From Peromyscus leucopus (lineage: Eukaryota > Chordata > Mammalia > Rodentia > Cricetidae): a stretch of DNA of 64,000 nucleotides. The translations under genes and the position numbers were made by a program. The notes beneath the pieces are model-generated. The model searched no databases and was not told where the DNA came from. It saw only the letters and a list, made by a program, of their open reading frames with translations. Below are positions 1-13,341 of this stretch, one piece after another. The stretch lies in contig NC_051064.1 of assembly GCF_004664715.2 (NCBI RefSeq), positions 111,986,240 to 112,050,239 of the forward strand, read 5' to 3'. Numbering within the stretch: position 1 is the first letter of the stretch; each line of letters begins with the position of its first letter.

Positions 1-41
1 CATTGTTCTTCTTTACAATGTGGAAATAGTTCTGTGTCTAC

Positions 42-175
42 TTTTTTTTTTTTTTTTTTTTTTTTGCTTTGAGATGGAATCTCACTATGTAGCCAAGGCT
101 GCCCCTGCTTCAAGACAATCTTCATGCTTGGGCTTCCCAATTGCTAAATTACAGGTGTGAACTACCATGCCTAAC
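42..175 (-). mobile_element. Old B1-like SINE (minus)
   Basis: T24 tract, then 'gagatggaatctcactatgtag' and 'acaggtgtgaactaccatgcc': a diverged 7SL-derived SINE read from its tail. Confidence 0.75.
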
Positions 176-760
176 TCTGTATCTACTTTAAATACTTCAT
201 GTTTGATATTGACTTCTGGTTCTCAGCCAGGGCATCCTCAGTTACTAGATAGGGCATGAATCTCTGACAGTGTTTTCATGGTTTTGATGTTGGAAATTGA
301 ACCATGTACTTCAAGCATGCCAAGCATGAGCTCTATCGTGGAGCCACACACACCTCCTAGATAAATATATAGTTATTATGTGAGTGTAGACATGTTAACT
401 ATATAGCCATATAGATTATTTGAAACATAGATACACATATATAATCTTGTAAAAAGAACATTCATGACTCAAAGAAGCTGAAATGAAATATCAACAAATG
501 GAGAAATTGTGGTGTATTCATTACAAAAGGTATTACACACAGTAAAAAAGAAGGAACTGCTGTTTTTTGTAACATGAATGAACACTAAGAGTGAAGAGAC
601 AAACTCAAGCCAGAACTTCTTTGTGAAACTTAGGGCACTTAGAATTACATACACCGAGAAGCAGATCGGTGCTTACCTGGCACTGGAGTAGGGGGTGAGT
701 AGGAAGCAACTGAAAAGGCCAGGAGTGAGAATTGTGTGGCGGTAGAAATGTCAATTGTGG
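176..760. other. Intergenic, nothing recognised
   Basis: AT-rich sequence with no convincing gene, RNA or repeat. Short open frames here look random. Confidence 0.5.
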
Positions 761-904
761 AGCTGGGCGTGGTGGTGCACATCTTTAATCCCAGCACTCC
801 GGAGGCAGAGGCAGGGACATCAGAAGTTCCAAGTCATCTTTGACTACATAGCAAGTTCAAGGGCTTGGGTGATGTGAAACCTTGTCACAAAACAAATAAA
901 TAAA
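761..904 (+). mobile_element. B1 SINE
   Basis: 'agctgggcgtggtggtgcac', 'ttaatcccagcactccgg', ending in an AAAT-type A-rich tail. Confidence 0.88.
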
Positions 905-1042
905 ATTCTGTTCCAAAGGGACATCAAGCAAGTGGGTTACAACAGCAGGGCAGATCTATGCTGTGGGTCTCAGACACTATCTGATGACATTCTTAGCTTT
1001 TGACTTCATTTTGTTTTGTTTTTTAGTTTTTAGGGGTTTTTT

Positions 1043-1201
1043 CTTTTGTTTGTTTTGTTTTTCAAGACAGGGTTTCTCTCTGTAGCCTTGGTTGTCTTGG
1101 AACTCAACCTGTAGACCAGGCTGGCCTTGAACTCATAGAGATCTGCCTGCCTCTGTCTCCTGAGTGCTGGGATTAAAAGCATGTGCCCCAACTGCCCAGC
1201 T
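1043..1201 (-). mobile_element. B1 SINE (minus)
   Basis: T-rich leader, 'caagacagggtttctctctg', 'gaccaggctggccttgaac', 'gtgctgggattaaaagc'. Confidence 0.88.
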
Positions 1202-2264
1202 CATTCTTAGCGTTTGAGTCAGCAGAAGTTAGTGGTCTGTTAGGACAGTACATTCTAAATGATAGTCCTCAAGACGTCCGGTCAGACACAGAAGTGGACA
1301 ATGAGTGGCTGTTCAGGGAATAACGATAGGAGATAATTTGGCTTTGTGTCTGGATCATTCCAGCTCTCAATCTTGACGTACTGATCAGTCATCCTCACAG
1401 AATCCTTAACATGGGGGTGGCGTTTTTCTAGGAACTTCTGTTGTCATGGTTATACAGGTGTGCACATCGGTCAACGCTGAAACCAAAACACAAACATTTT
1501 GTCACGTGTAACTTGTACCTTCATATATTTAACTTAAACACATTTATCTCGATTCTCCAAAGTAAAATCTTTCTGAAAGTCTAGTTTGGCTGACTGACTT
1601 AACAGTGACTGCTGTGTGGGCTGACAAGGTAATATATAAGGCCTTCTAGTAAAGTGATTTGAAACCAAATGTTTGATTAAAATATACTTAAGACACATGA
1701 TAGGCTACATTAATTGTATCAAGTCACACATACCACCTTCTAAGGTAACTACCTTCCTGTGTAATGCCAGGAAGGAGTCACGTCCCCTCTGCCTGCAGTA
1801 AAAATGTTATGGAAGATTTGACAAGCTAAACTGAAGCACAAATAGGTGGCCAGAAAACAGATTTCTGAATTCAAGAATTCAGATGTAGAACAATTTGAGT
1901 GACCCGGTGAAACCATTTGAGTGAGTGGCTGAGATACTCTGACCTCTTCAACACCAAAACGTTTCAATGATAAATCCACTGGTAATCACATTTCCGCTCT
2001 TCAAAGATGAGGTAAGCAGATGAAAAGTACTTTTAAGGTACTTGAGAAAGTCCAACATTTAGTTATTAAGTAATAAGTCTTTGTTGGTATACCTGCCAGA
2101 CTTTAAGAAAGGGAGTAACTAATCAACAGATAACAAATTCTTTAGTAAATGAGATAGTTTCTCATGTGATATTTTGGATTAAGAGTCTGTGAAGTGGAAT
2201 CTTTGCTTTACTGGGACAATCAATGCTGGTGAGCTGGGGCCACCCCTGGGCAGGTGTTTCTGGG
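1202..2264. other. Intergenic, mostly unique
   Basis: No gene seen. The last 45 bases (cacccctgggcaggtgtttctgggttgt) resemble the middle of an ORR1-like LTR that may continue at 4195. Confidence 0.45.
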
Positions 2265-2960
2265 TTGTCTAAGAAGAGGCTAGGTAACAAGGAGGGCCCA
2301 AAGGGGGACAGGCAGGGAGGGATGCATGGATTTCCCTGGGAAGGGAAAGTAGAAGAGATCTTCTGGGTAGACTGGGGGCCGCTAGGGATAGGAACATGAG
2401 GGATTGGGTTGTCAGGGTAGATGGAGGGGGAGAGGTAGGTGGCCATCTCCTGTAATTAGATTGGTAACTACCCCATTGTCTTCAGAGAGCCTTCATCCAG
2501 GGACTGATGGAAACAGATGTAGAGATCCACAGCCAAGCATGGGTGGAGCTAGGGGAATCCTGATGAAGAGAGGAAGAAAAGATTGTACAAGCCAGGGGGG
2601 TTATTAACAAGGAAACCTACAGAAACAACTAACCTGGGCTTGTAGGAGCTCACAGACTCTGAACCAACAGGTAGGGAGGCTGCATGGGACCGACCTAGGC
2701 CTTCGACATATGTGTGACAGTTGTATAGCTTGATTTGCTTGTGGGACTCCTAGTGGTGGGTGCTTTGGCTGGCTTCTAGGAATTCCTCATACTGGGTTGC
2801 CTGGCCCAGCCTTAATACAAGGAGAGGAGCTTAGTCCTACCTCACCTTGATATGCCATGCTTTGTGACCCCATTGAGAGGTCTGCCCCTTCCTGAACAGA
2901 AAGTGGATTGGGGGGAGGAAGAGGGGATGGGAGAGGGGGGGGGGAAACTGGTGAGGTGTT
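2265..2960 (+). mobile_element. 5'-truncated old L1 fragment (3' UTR, Lx-like)
   Basis: It resembles the murid L1 3' UTR: 'ggatttccctgggaagggaaagtagaa', 'gagccttcatccagggactgatgg', 'tgatatgccatgctttgtgacc', ending in a purine-rich G tract (2906-2945). No coding part or poly(A) tail is kept. Recognition is from memory of the family, not from an alignment. Confidence 0.6.
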
Positions 2961-3311
2961 GTAGAATATTAGTTTAAAATGTGTTATATTCATTTATGCT
3001 GTGGAGTATTTGTTTAATGATGTAAAGATGTGTTGCATTCTTTTGTTACATTTGTTTAATTATGTAAAGGCATATTACTTTGCCTGCCTAAAACACCTGA
3101 TTGGTCTAATAAAGAGCTAAATGGCCAATAGCTAGGCAGGAGAGAGAATAGGAGGGGCTGCCAGGCAGAGGGAATAAATAGGAGGAGAAACCTAGGGAAG
3201 ACAGTGAGGAGCAAGAAAAGGAGGAGAGGAGGACTCCAGGGGCCAGCCACCCAGTCACACAATCAGCCCCGGAGTAAGAAGGAAAGAAAGAAATATAGAA
3301 TAAAGAAAGGA

Positions 3312-3477
3312 GGGGCTGAAGAGATGGCTCAGTGGTTAAGAGCACTAGCTGTTCTTCCAGAGGTCCTGAGTTCAATTCCCAGCACCCACATGGCAGCTCA
3401 CAACCATCCGTAACTTCAGTTCCAAGGGATCTGACACTCTCACACCAATGCACATAAAATAAATTATTTAAAAAAGA
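3312..3477 (+). mobile_element. B2 SINE
   Basis: 'gctgaagagatggctcagtgg', 'gagttcaattcccagcaccc' (tRNA-like B box), then 'cacataaaataaatt' and an A-rich tail. Confidence 0.9.
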
Positions 3478-3539
3478 ATAAAGATCAGAGGCAAAAATAG
3501 TTCAAGAGAAATGGAATAATTTAAGTTAGAAAAGCTTGT

Positions 3540-3986
3540 AGCTATAACGGTCTTATTAAATAAGAAACACAGAGCCAAATGCAGAGTTAAAAGCCCAAGA
3601 GGTCAGAGCAGTAGCTAAGAGCCGAGACTAAAACCGCCTTCTTACCAACTGTTGCCGCTGCCGTCCTTCCCCTCAGAAAGAGACCTACTTCCTGTGTATC
3701 TGTCTTTTTATTGACTTTCTGCTCTGCTTTCTCATTGGTTGTAAATCCAACCACATGACCTCCTCGTCACTGCCTGTCTATACAGACCTCCAGGTCTCTA
3801 TGGTTGGTATTGAGATTAAAGGCCTGTGTCTCCATGCTGGTGGTGTCCTTGAACACACAGAGATCTGCCTGTCATGTGATCGGGATTAAGGGCATGTGCT
3901 ACCACTGCCAGACTTCTGCTATGGCTTGCTATTACCTCTGACCCCCAGGTAACTTTATTTATTAACATACAAATAAAATATCACCA
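3540..3986 (+). mobile_element. Composite LTR-like repeat (copy A) with B1-like insert
   Basis: Begins 'acggtcttattaaataagaaac' and ends 'tttattaacatacaaataaaatatcacc'. Both ends resemble those of copy B at 10085. The interior has two B1-like pieces (gagattaaaggcctgtg, cagagatctgcctg). Confidence 0.5.
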
Positions 3987-4194
3987 TATTTAAAGCTGGC
4001 TAGAAACAAGCGAAGTTAAGGCCAGGCATTCATAAGTAAGAGTAAGTCTCCATGTATTTACTTGGGAGCTGGGTGGCGGGTCCCCAAAGAGGGGGAAAAA
4101 AAAGAAAGAAACAATAACAACAGCAACCCAACTACTACAGTGGGGATGTAAAATAAATGAATAAATGTAATTAATAATAGAAAAAGGAAGTAAG

Positions 4195-4372
4195 CTGAGC
4201 AAGCCAGTAAGAAGTGTCCCTCTGTGGTCCTGCCTCTGCCCCTGCTTGAGTTCCTGCCTTGTTACCTTTAATGATGGATAATCAGGAATTGTAGGCCAAA
4301 TAAACCCTTTCCTCCCCGGATTGTTTTTGGTCATTGTGTTTTGCCATAGCAACCGAACCCTAACTAGGATAG
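4195..4372 (+). mobile_element. 3' half of a MaLR/ORR1-like LTR
   Basis: 'gctgagcaagccagtaagaag' through AATAAACCCTTTCC (4299 onward) to 'aaccctaactaggatagct'. The 5' half may be the short piece at about 2220-2265, with L1 and LTR material in between. Confidence 0.5.
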
Positions 4373-4671
4373 CTCTTTCTAACTCAGGCTTGCATAGACA
4401 ATGCTTGATCCCATCTCCTGATGGAGCACTAAATATCCTGGCACAATGCTGGTTGACCAATGCGTTGTTGTACAGTGATCTAGGGCCCCTAAAGGACCAC
4501 AAGTAGTAAAAAGGTGGAAAGGGATCATGATGTCTTTTCTGCGATGTCATTACCAAGTTAATAGATAAATAAATGCATCACCCTCCATTCCTACATGTCA
4601 GAAAACTGAGGCCCATCCTTGACCTTTCCAATGCAGTCCTTCATTCTGTCTCCCTCCCTGTTGTTTGTTCT

Positions 4672-4985
4672 TAGGTTTTTCTGACAGGACCTTGCTATGT
4701 AGTGCAGACTGGCTTCAAACTCACAGAAATCCTCCTACCTCGGCTTCCTGCATGCTGGGGTTACAGGCGTGTGCCACTACAGCATGTTTCAATATTTTAA
4801 ATTGTATTTGTTATTTTATTTTATGTGTATGGCTGCTTTGCCTGCATGTATGTCTATGTGCTGTGTACATGACTGGTGCCTGCAGAGATCAGAACAGGGC
4901 ATTGGATACCCTGGATATGGAGACAGGGATGGATGTGAGCCACCATGTGGGGTGCTAGGAACCACACCCCAAGAGCAACAAAGGC
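4672..4985 (-). mobile_element. B1-like then B2/B3-like SINE (minus)
   Basis: 4672-4790 is a diverged B1 (gttacaggcgtgtgccactac). 4797-4985 is a B2/B3 remnant read from its tail (gtgagccaccatgtggggtgctaggaacc). Confidence 0.65.
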
Positions 4986-5020
4986 CTTTAATTGCCGAGT
5001 TCTGTTTTGCTCTGTCTTTT

Positions 5021-5312
5021 TGTTTGTTTGTTTGTTTGTTTTTTTCAGACAGGGTTTCTCCGTGTAGCTTTGCACCTTTCCTGGAACTCACTTTGTAGAC
5101 CAGGCTGGCCTCGAACTCGCAGAGATCCTCCTGCCTCTGCCCCCCAAGTGCTGGGATTAAAGGCGTGTGCCACCACCGCCCGGCTCTGTCTTGGTTTTTG
5201 GGACAAGGTCTTTCTGTGAAACCCCAGCTGACCTCAAACCTGCAATCATCCTACCTCAGACTCTCAAGTGCTAGGATTATAGGCAGGGGCCACCACACCC
5301 CTGCTTTCTCTA
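5021..5312 (-). mobile_element. Two B1-class SINEs in tandem (minus)
   Basis: 5021-5185 is a well-preserved B1 with the extended 'gtgtagctttgcacctttcc' centre and a (TTTG)n tail. 5186-5312 is an older, diverged monomer (ctcaagtgctaggattatagg). Confidence 0.85.
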
Positions 5313-6700
<1,388 letters not shown>

Positions 6701-6899
6701 ACTACCCTATGGAAACAACACCTGTCTCCTAGGTCAGGTGGATAGCTTTTTTTCTTGTGCAATTTAAGCTGAGACCCTCCTTTCTTATATAGCCTTACTA
6801 ACATTATAGACGCCTAACTTCTTACCTAACCACTTCTAGGAATGTAGTTTGAGCACATAAATTCCTTTCTGATATATTAACCAATTTTAGCTCTCAGTT

Positions 6900-7440
6900 G
6901 ACCTCCTTCTTTACCACTCCCTTTTGGGGTTGTAAAAGAAAGCCTGATGGTCACTGCCTGAGGAAAACTCTTGTCTGCCTTTATGACCCTGTAAGAATTC
7001 AAGCCTGGTGACCTTGCTTTGGATAGAGCACTGCTATCACATGGGTATATAACTGTAAACCTCAGAGACTTAGGAGGGATTTTGGCTGGAAAACTAGATG
7101 GAGAACTAGAAAAACGAGATGGAATATGAGGAAGAGCCAGATGGGGAAGAATGGGATGAGAAAGATCAAGATGGGCCAGAACTAAGATGAGAGAATTAAG
7201 ATAGAATTTAGAGGGAATGGCAGATAAATGTAGAGAGAAATCAGGCAAGAAAGGAGCTAGGCATGAGAACAGAACTGAAGCTAGGTAAATAGCATTTTTA
7301 CTACAGAGGAATAAAGTAGATGAACTAAGAGCTTGGTGTACTTAGATTCTTTTCTTGAAAATAGTTCTCACCATTTCATAGTTTCTCTTCTGGGCCCCTG
7401 GGAAGAATGTTATTAAGGCGGGTCCTTAATAATACTCGAT
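6900..7440 (+). mobile_element. LTR-like ERV-derived sequence (tentative)
   Basis: Purine-rich 'ctggaaaactagatggagaac', 'gagccagatggggaagaatgg', then GAATAAAGTAGATG (AATAAA at 7310) and 'cttagattcttttc'. The arrangement resembles a rodent ERVK-type LTR. Borders are unclear and no TSD was found. Confidence 0.4.
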
Positions 7441-7699
7441 AGAGGACCTCTTTCCCATCCTTCTGCTTCTCCTTCCTCAGAAATCTGTGTAATGTCTCTT
7501 TATGAGAACTTCGATGACTGTCCCATTAACATGATCTTTTCTTTATCTATTCTCTGCTTTCTTTTTCTTCCACCCAAGTCTAGCCCAAGGTGGTACCTCA
7601 AGCTTACTGTGCAGCTAGCTGAAGGTGACCTCGAACTTCTGATCCTCCTTCCTTGTCATTATTGAGTCCAATGAAGATTTCCCCAGTGCTTACATTTTT

Positions 7700-8077
7700 C
7701 TTTTTTTAAATTTTTATTTATTTATATTTATGTATGAGTGCCCTGCATGTATACCTGCACACCAGAAGAGGACATCAGATCTTATAATAGATGGTCATGA
7801 GCCACTATGTGGGTGCTGGGAATTGAACTCAGGACCTCTGGAAGAGCAGCCAGTGCTCTTAACCCCTGAGCCATCTCTCCAGCCCACCCTTTTTAAAGAT
7901 GTATTTATTTAAATTTATTATATATACAGTGTTCTGTCTGCATGTATGCCTGCACTCCAGAAGAGAGCACCAGATCTCATTATAGATGGTTGTGAGCCAC
8001 CATGTTGCTGGGAATTTAACTCATGACCTCTGGAAGAAAAGCCAGTACTCTTAACCTCTGAGCCATCTCTTCAGCAC
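7700..8077 (-). mobile_element. Two adjacent B2 SINEs (minus)
   Basis: 7700-7887 and 7888-8077 each read tail to head and end 'tgagccatctctccagccc' or 'tgagccatctcttcagcac'. A (CAC)n stretch follows at 8078-8098. Confidence 0.88.
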
Positions 8078-8164
8078 CCACCACCACCACCACCACCAGT
8101 GCTAACATTAAAGACAAATACCACAATGCCTAGTTTATCTGGTGTTGGGGATCAAACTTTTTAA

Positions 8165-8311
8165 AAAAAATTTCTAAGACAGGGTTTCTCTGTGTAGCCC
8201 TGGCTGTCCTGGAACTCTCTATATAGACCAGGCGGACCTCGAACTCAGAGATCCGCCTGCCTCTGCCTCCCAAGTGCTGAGATTAAAGCATGTGCCACCA
8301 CAGCCTGGCTT
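8165..8311 (-). mobile_element. B1 SINE (minus)
   Basis: 'taagacagggtttctctgtg', 'gaccaggcggacctcgaactc', 'catgtgccaccacagcctgg'. Confidence 0.9.
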
Positions 8312-9333
8312 CAAATCCAGAACTTTGTTCAAGCAAACACACTACCAACTGAATTCATTTCTCTTGTTACTTCTTCTTCTAAGTAACTCTCTTGGTGATA
8401 ATTCTCTGTCGTTGTGATTGTTTATCTAACTGCCTTTCTGGAGTGTGAGCCCTGTGTATGTGGTTGGGGGGGGTGCTTGCTCGTCACTGTCCTTCTACTC
8501 CTTGTTTAGTGAGAGATTGTGCAATTGTAATGTCTTAGGGTTGAACATTTTACTGTTTCGTCTCCACAAACCAACAGGAAGTCTAAGGTTCAAAACAGCA
8601 CAGAAGAGAGAGCAGCGATATTCTCTCCAAGATAGGACCATGTGCCCGTGAAGTAGGAAGTAACTGTCTAGATAAATGACGGCTGTTGACAATAGCATCT
8701 GAGGTTGAGACAAAGGTCTGTGTAAAAACAATGAGCTGCAACAACTTCTGAGGAGACAAACCGTCCCGTGTGGCCAGAGAATAAGGTCCGAGAGGGTTGA
8801 TGGTTGGCAATAAATCCATAGAGGAAAAGACCTGATCGATTTACCAAAAGTGTTTGACTTTATCCTACAGAGCAATGAACACTCGCTCCCCCCACCACCA
8901 CCACCAGTTTTCTTTTTGTTTAGGTCTTCTTAATATCCATGAATACTTAGAAAAGTTACTCAATATTGTGAATCTTGGATTTTTGCTTCTGTTGAATAGT
9001 TTATGAGCGACAAAAGATGGTATAAAGAAATCACCTCAGTAGGTGCTTATCAAATGTTACTTTCCTCTGTTCTGCTCTGTATCTAGGCTAATTTCAGCAC
9101 CATGGCTGCTGGTCAGCCCAGAGGTAGTGCAGTTCCCATTTAGGACACAAGAGGGAGTGTGAGATTAAATCTCAGTAGAGGGCCATAGGGCTTCCATGTC
9201 AGCCTCCCTCAGCAGGCGCCTGACTTACTTGATATTAATAACTGATCTTCACTTCCATGGAAATGTAGTTGAAGGAAAAATCTTTGGTGAACACAATGTA
9301 TTTAGTTATAAGAGCTGTCAGCGTTTTCTAAGG
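8312..9333. other. Intergenic, nothing recognised
   Basis: It contains a short (CCA)n at 8895-8907. No exon or clear repeat. Confidence 0.45.
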
Positions 9334-9468
9334 TTTTTTTTTTTTTTTTTTTGAGACATTCTCACTATGTAGCCATGGCTGACCTGGAATTCATTAAGTA
9401 GACCAGACTGGCCTCCAACCCACAGAACTCGTCCTGCCTCTGCCTTCCAGGGTGCTAGGATTAAAGGT
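9334..9468 (-). mobile_element. B1-like SINE (minus), 5'-short
   Basis: T19 then 'gagacattctcactatgtag', 'gaccagactggcctccaac', 'gtgctaggattaaaggt'. Confidence 0.75.
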
Positions 9469-10049
9469 GAGAGGTCTCTGTAAGTAGTTGATGTCACTGA
9501 ATGTCTCTTTATGTACCGCTTCCTTATGCAACATCTTTGAATGTTTTCGTTCCCTTAAGGAGCCCACAAGACTATTCAGATGATCATGGTACAGTGAGAA
9601 ATGCAGTAACATTAACTAGGAAATGGTAAATGTCAGATGTAAACCCAGACCTGTTGGGTCTTAGAACTAATTCTACTCATTATATTTATTTTTAGATCAA
9701 GTCCCACACTTGACAGAGAGGGTTCACGGATGAGTGGTAGGTGAAAACTCCTGAGCCTGAGAGAGGACTCTGCAGACTGAGATCACAGACCCTGAGGGCT
9801 GAGAGCACAGACTGTCGTGCCAAGTCACTGCTGTGCATATACTGCAGGGGACGGGGTCCTTAGTGTCAGTCAGTTAGCTGTGGTGAGCCTGGGAGACTCA
9901 CTTACCCTCTCCACATTGATTTCCTCAGGCTGCAAATGAGCTGATCCCTTCTGGCCGGTCAGGTCTCAACTGTCTCTCTCTCACAGAGGATTTCCCTGTT
10001 TGTCATTCTAAAACAGCCCCCTCTGCTAGTCACTTATTTCTCCTTATCT

Positions 10050-10690
10050 TTTTTTCCCCTCCATTTCAGAGACAGGGTCCTGTAGCATGCATCTTAAAAG
10101 TTCTTATTAATAGAATCAAACCTGAGGCCAGGTATTGGGGTGAATGCTAGAAGATCAGAGAAGCAGAACAAGCCACAGCCATCTCACCTTGCCAGTTCCT
10201 CAGTTGATCCTGTTTCCTCAGACTGGAAGCCTCTCAGCTGAACTGCTTCTCCGAAAGCCTGAAAGCTTAACCCGCTCTAGTTCCTGGCCCTCACACCTGA
10301 TATTGCTTTCTGCTTTCTGCCATCACTTCCTGGGATTAAAGGCTCACTTCCTGGGATTAAAGGCATGAGTCACCATGCCTGGCTGTTTCCAGTGTGGCTT
10401 TAAACTCACAAAGATCCAGATGGATCTCTGCCTCCCAAGTGATAGGATTAAAGGTGTGTGTGCCACCATTTTCTGGCTATCTAGTGGCTGTTCTGTTCTC
10501 TGACCCCAGATAAGTTTATTAGGGCACACAATATTTTGGGGGGCACAATATCACCAAAGGGTCCCATGTAGCCCAGGTTGGCAGGTTTGCACCACCATGC
10601 CCCATTTATGTGGTACTGGGGACAGAAATCAAGGCCTCATGCATGTTAGGCAAGCACTCTGCCAACCAAGTTACCCTCCCAACTCTCTAT
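10050..10690 (-). mobile_element. B4-like SINE (minus) split by composite repeat B
   Basis: 'cagagacagggtcctgtag' lies before and 'gtcccatgtagcccaggttgg' to 'ggcaagcactctgccaacc' after the insertion at 10085-10556. Confidence 0.5.
10085..10556 (+). mobile_element. Composite LTR-like repeat (copy B) inserted in a B4-like SINE
   Basis: 'cttaaaagttcttattaatag' to 'gggcacaatatcaccaaa'. It contains two tandem 'cacttcctgggattaaaggc' segments and B1-like sequence. Surrounding 'gagacagggtcctgtag' and 'gggtcccatgtagccc' suggest a target duplication. It is the reverse complement of copy C. Confidence 0.6.
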
Positions 10691-12034
10691 TCTATTATCT
10701 TGTGTGACTACAACCTTATGTATGTTTCTCATTATGTGAAAATTCCCTATGCATTTTTTTTATGTTTGTCTTCCTCCTAGGAGTCTAGCTTCTCTTATAC
10801 AATATCTATGTGCTTTGTGCCTAGAACACTGATTGGCACATACTAAGTGATCAATAAAATCTTAGTGGAATGAATGGATGGATGGATGGGTGGATGGATG
10901 AATGCATGATATAATGGCCAAGAAGTAGGAACAGAGGGCTGCAAAGGCTACGTCAGGAAGATTTTAATAAAGACAACTTTCCCAACAATGACAATTATCC
11001 AAAAGCAAAGCAGCCAGCTCTAAATGAGGTGGCTCCTTCATCTTCAGAAGGGAGCATGTCAAGACTAGAGATCCCATGTTGCTTTAGTTGGGAAAGGCTA
11101 ACTCAAGTATCCTTTGACTCCTGAATACAACTGCAAATATTGAATTAAAACCTTGATTACAGGATGCATCTACTCTCCATGTTAAATTATAGAACAGGGA
11201 TTCTCTCTGTTTGGTAGCTGGCAATGAAGAGGCCCTGAGGGTGGGAGAAGCAGAGATAAGGGAGTTGACAATGATGGATTCTGACTGAAATGATGGTGGA
11301 GTTGATGTAACAAAATAAATTAACACGATTATGAATAATCATTTCAGGGTAGTTAGTGCCTTTACCATTGGGGCCTTGCTCTCTTCTTCAGAACCCACTG
11401 TCCTTGTGACTTTTCTTCCTTTTTCAAAGGTTGGTCTTAATTTCCTTTCTCCCCATCTACATCAAATTAGTCACCAAATCTTGTCCTTTTCATCGCATAG
11501 TGTCTCCCAACTCGGGTCTTATCTTTAAAAAATAAAAACAAAACAAACAAACTAACAAAACTACCTCACCAGCTTTTTTATTGTTTTTCCTACTCCAAAT
11601 ATCTTATAACATCCAATCCATTCTTATTATATAGGCTAAGATCTTTCAAAACATAAATGTTAACAACTCATCCCTCAGATAAAACCCTTCAACAGCTATG
11701 TACTTCCCTGGTCATCAAGTACATCACCCTTAGTGCTGACCTCAGGCCTGGCCTACCTCTCCTATCTCGCGCATTACCCGTTCCTCCCGTTCTTCAGAGG
11801 CGCAAGGCTCTCTGAGGCTCCCTCAAGGCATCACATCATTTACTGCCTCATGGATCTTTGCTCATACTGCTCCATCTATCTGGGCAGCTTCTCTAAGCAC
11901 TTAATGCCTACTGCTCCTTAAATTTCAGGTATGCGTCCCAGGATCAAGCACCATCCAGGCCTAAGATTTCAGGCTCCTCCCTGCTGACCTGCTCTACTAT
12001 GAGAAAACGGCTACGTTTGGCCCAACGCGTTATC
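10691..12034. other. Intergenic, one (GGAT)n tract
   Basis: (GGAT)n at about 10868-10905. The rest shows no exon or repeat that I can name. Confidence 0.45.
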
Positions 12035-12390
12035 TTAGTTTCTTCTCCTGGTGCTGTGACTAAGTACCCTGACAAAAGCAGCCTAGGGGTCATAGGGTTC
12101 ATCTTGGCTTACAGTTCGAGGTGCAGTGTGGAGGGGAGGTGAAAGCAGCAGGAGCTTAGAGCAGCGGCTCACACTGCATCCATAGACACAGAGGGCGAGA
12201 AACATTTGTGCTCAGCCTGCCTTCCCTGTTCATACAGGGTAGCACCCCATCCCTGGGAAAGGGTGCCACCCACACTGGCTGGGTCTTCCTGCTTCAGTTA
12301 ACCTAACCAAAATAATCTCTCCAGGCATATCCAAAGTCCCATGGTTCTTGGTTCTGCCAAGCTGACAGCTAACACTAACCGTCATGTATA
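12035..12390 (-). mobile_element. MaLR/ORR1-like LTR fragment (minus)
   Basis: It reads 'tagtttcttctcctggtgctgtgacta' then 'accctgacaaaagcagc', the reverse of the 3' end seen in the plus copies at 13000 and 29065. It is diverged. Confidence 0.5.
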
Positions 12391-12997
12391 TTAACAAGCC
12401 TTGTTTACACTTTGCTTCCCCTCCTCCCTGTAGCTAAGAGACCACCAACTAGTTACTGCTTGGGCACATCTGAGATGCTGTGGTTTGTTCCCCTCTTCAT
12501 AGGCTTAGTGCGAAAGTCAATGAGAAGCCAGATGTGAAACTCCTTGTAAATATTTGTGACCATATTTATTTAGCAGATAACCTCTTAGCCCTTCTAAGGA
12601 TGATCCAGGGGGGTGCTGTTTTGGAGAGGTGTGGCCTTGGCTTTTGTGGAGTGGAGGTTAGTGTGTCTTACAGCCTACTATCCTGCTGCATGAGACACTG
12701 AACTCCTTCGGGTCAGGAACCATGTGTTATTTACCTCCACACATACTAAGTGTGTGTTAGTGAACTTTCCACTACTATGTCAACTATTTGAGGCACTCAG
12801 TTTACAATACTAAAAGGTTTATTTTGGAAGTCAAAACCATGATAAATTTGGTCCTGTGGCCAGAGTATATAGTAGAATAAAATTGCTTAGCTCATGGCCA
12901 GATCACTAAAGAGAGAGGAAGGGCCTAGAGCCCCATTCTCCCCATTGAAAGGTATCCTAATGATCTTAAGACTTGCCACTAGGCTGGTCTTCCTGTG
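12391..12997. other. Intergenic, nothing recognised
   Basis: Unique-looking; no support for a gene. Confidence 0.4.
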
Positions 12998-13341
12998 TTA
13001 GTTAGTTTAATGTCAACTTGGCACATGCTAGAGTAATTTGGGAAGAGGGATCCTCAACTGAGAAAAAAGCCTCCATAAGATTGGCCTATAAGCAAGTCCG
13101 TCAGGCATTGTCTTGATCAATGATGGACATGGGAGGGCCCAGGCCACTGTGGGTGGTGCCGCCCCTAGGCAGGTAGGTGATTCTGGGTTGTATAAGTAAC
13201 AGCGTTCCTCCGTGGCTTCTGCCCAGCCTCCCTTTGGTGATGGACTGTCATGCAGAAGTAGAAGTGAACTGAACCCTTTCCTCCCCCAGCTGCTTTTGAT
13301 CATGGTGTTTACCACAGCAACAGAAACCCTAACTAAGACAG
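12998..13341 (+). mobile_element. MaLR/ORR1-like LTR
   Basis: TGTTAGTTAGTTTAATGTCAACTTGG ... gaggaactgaaccctttcctcc-type 3' region ... AACCCTAACTAAGACA. It has the structure of a short rodent LTR and is shared with 29065 and (reversed) 62325. Confidence 0.6.

Larger units (their letters stand above)
2985..4095 (+). mobile_element. ERV-type LTR, interrupted by a B2 and a composite repeat
   Basis: 'gctgtggagtatttgtttaatg', 'attggtctaataaagagctaaatggccaata' (with AATAAA) and 'ataatttaagttagaaaagc'. It resumes at about 3988 with 'agctggctagaaacaagc' and '...agtctccatgtatttacttggg'. The same sequence recurs at 63640. Class and name are uncertain. Confidence 0.55.

Noticed and set aside
4321..4372. 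tRNA gene or small RNA gene
   Set aside because: The A/B-box-like motifs in the window belong to B2/B4 SINEs, and this segment is the 3' end of an LTR. I found no full cloverleaf.
3990..4556. 188-codon minus-strand frame
   Set aside because: It crosses an LTR end and an ORR1-like LTR half, with no recognisable protein.
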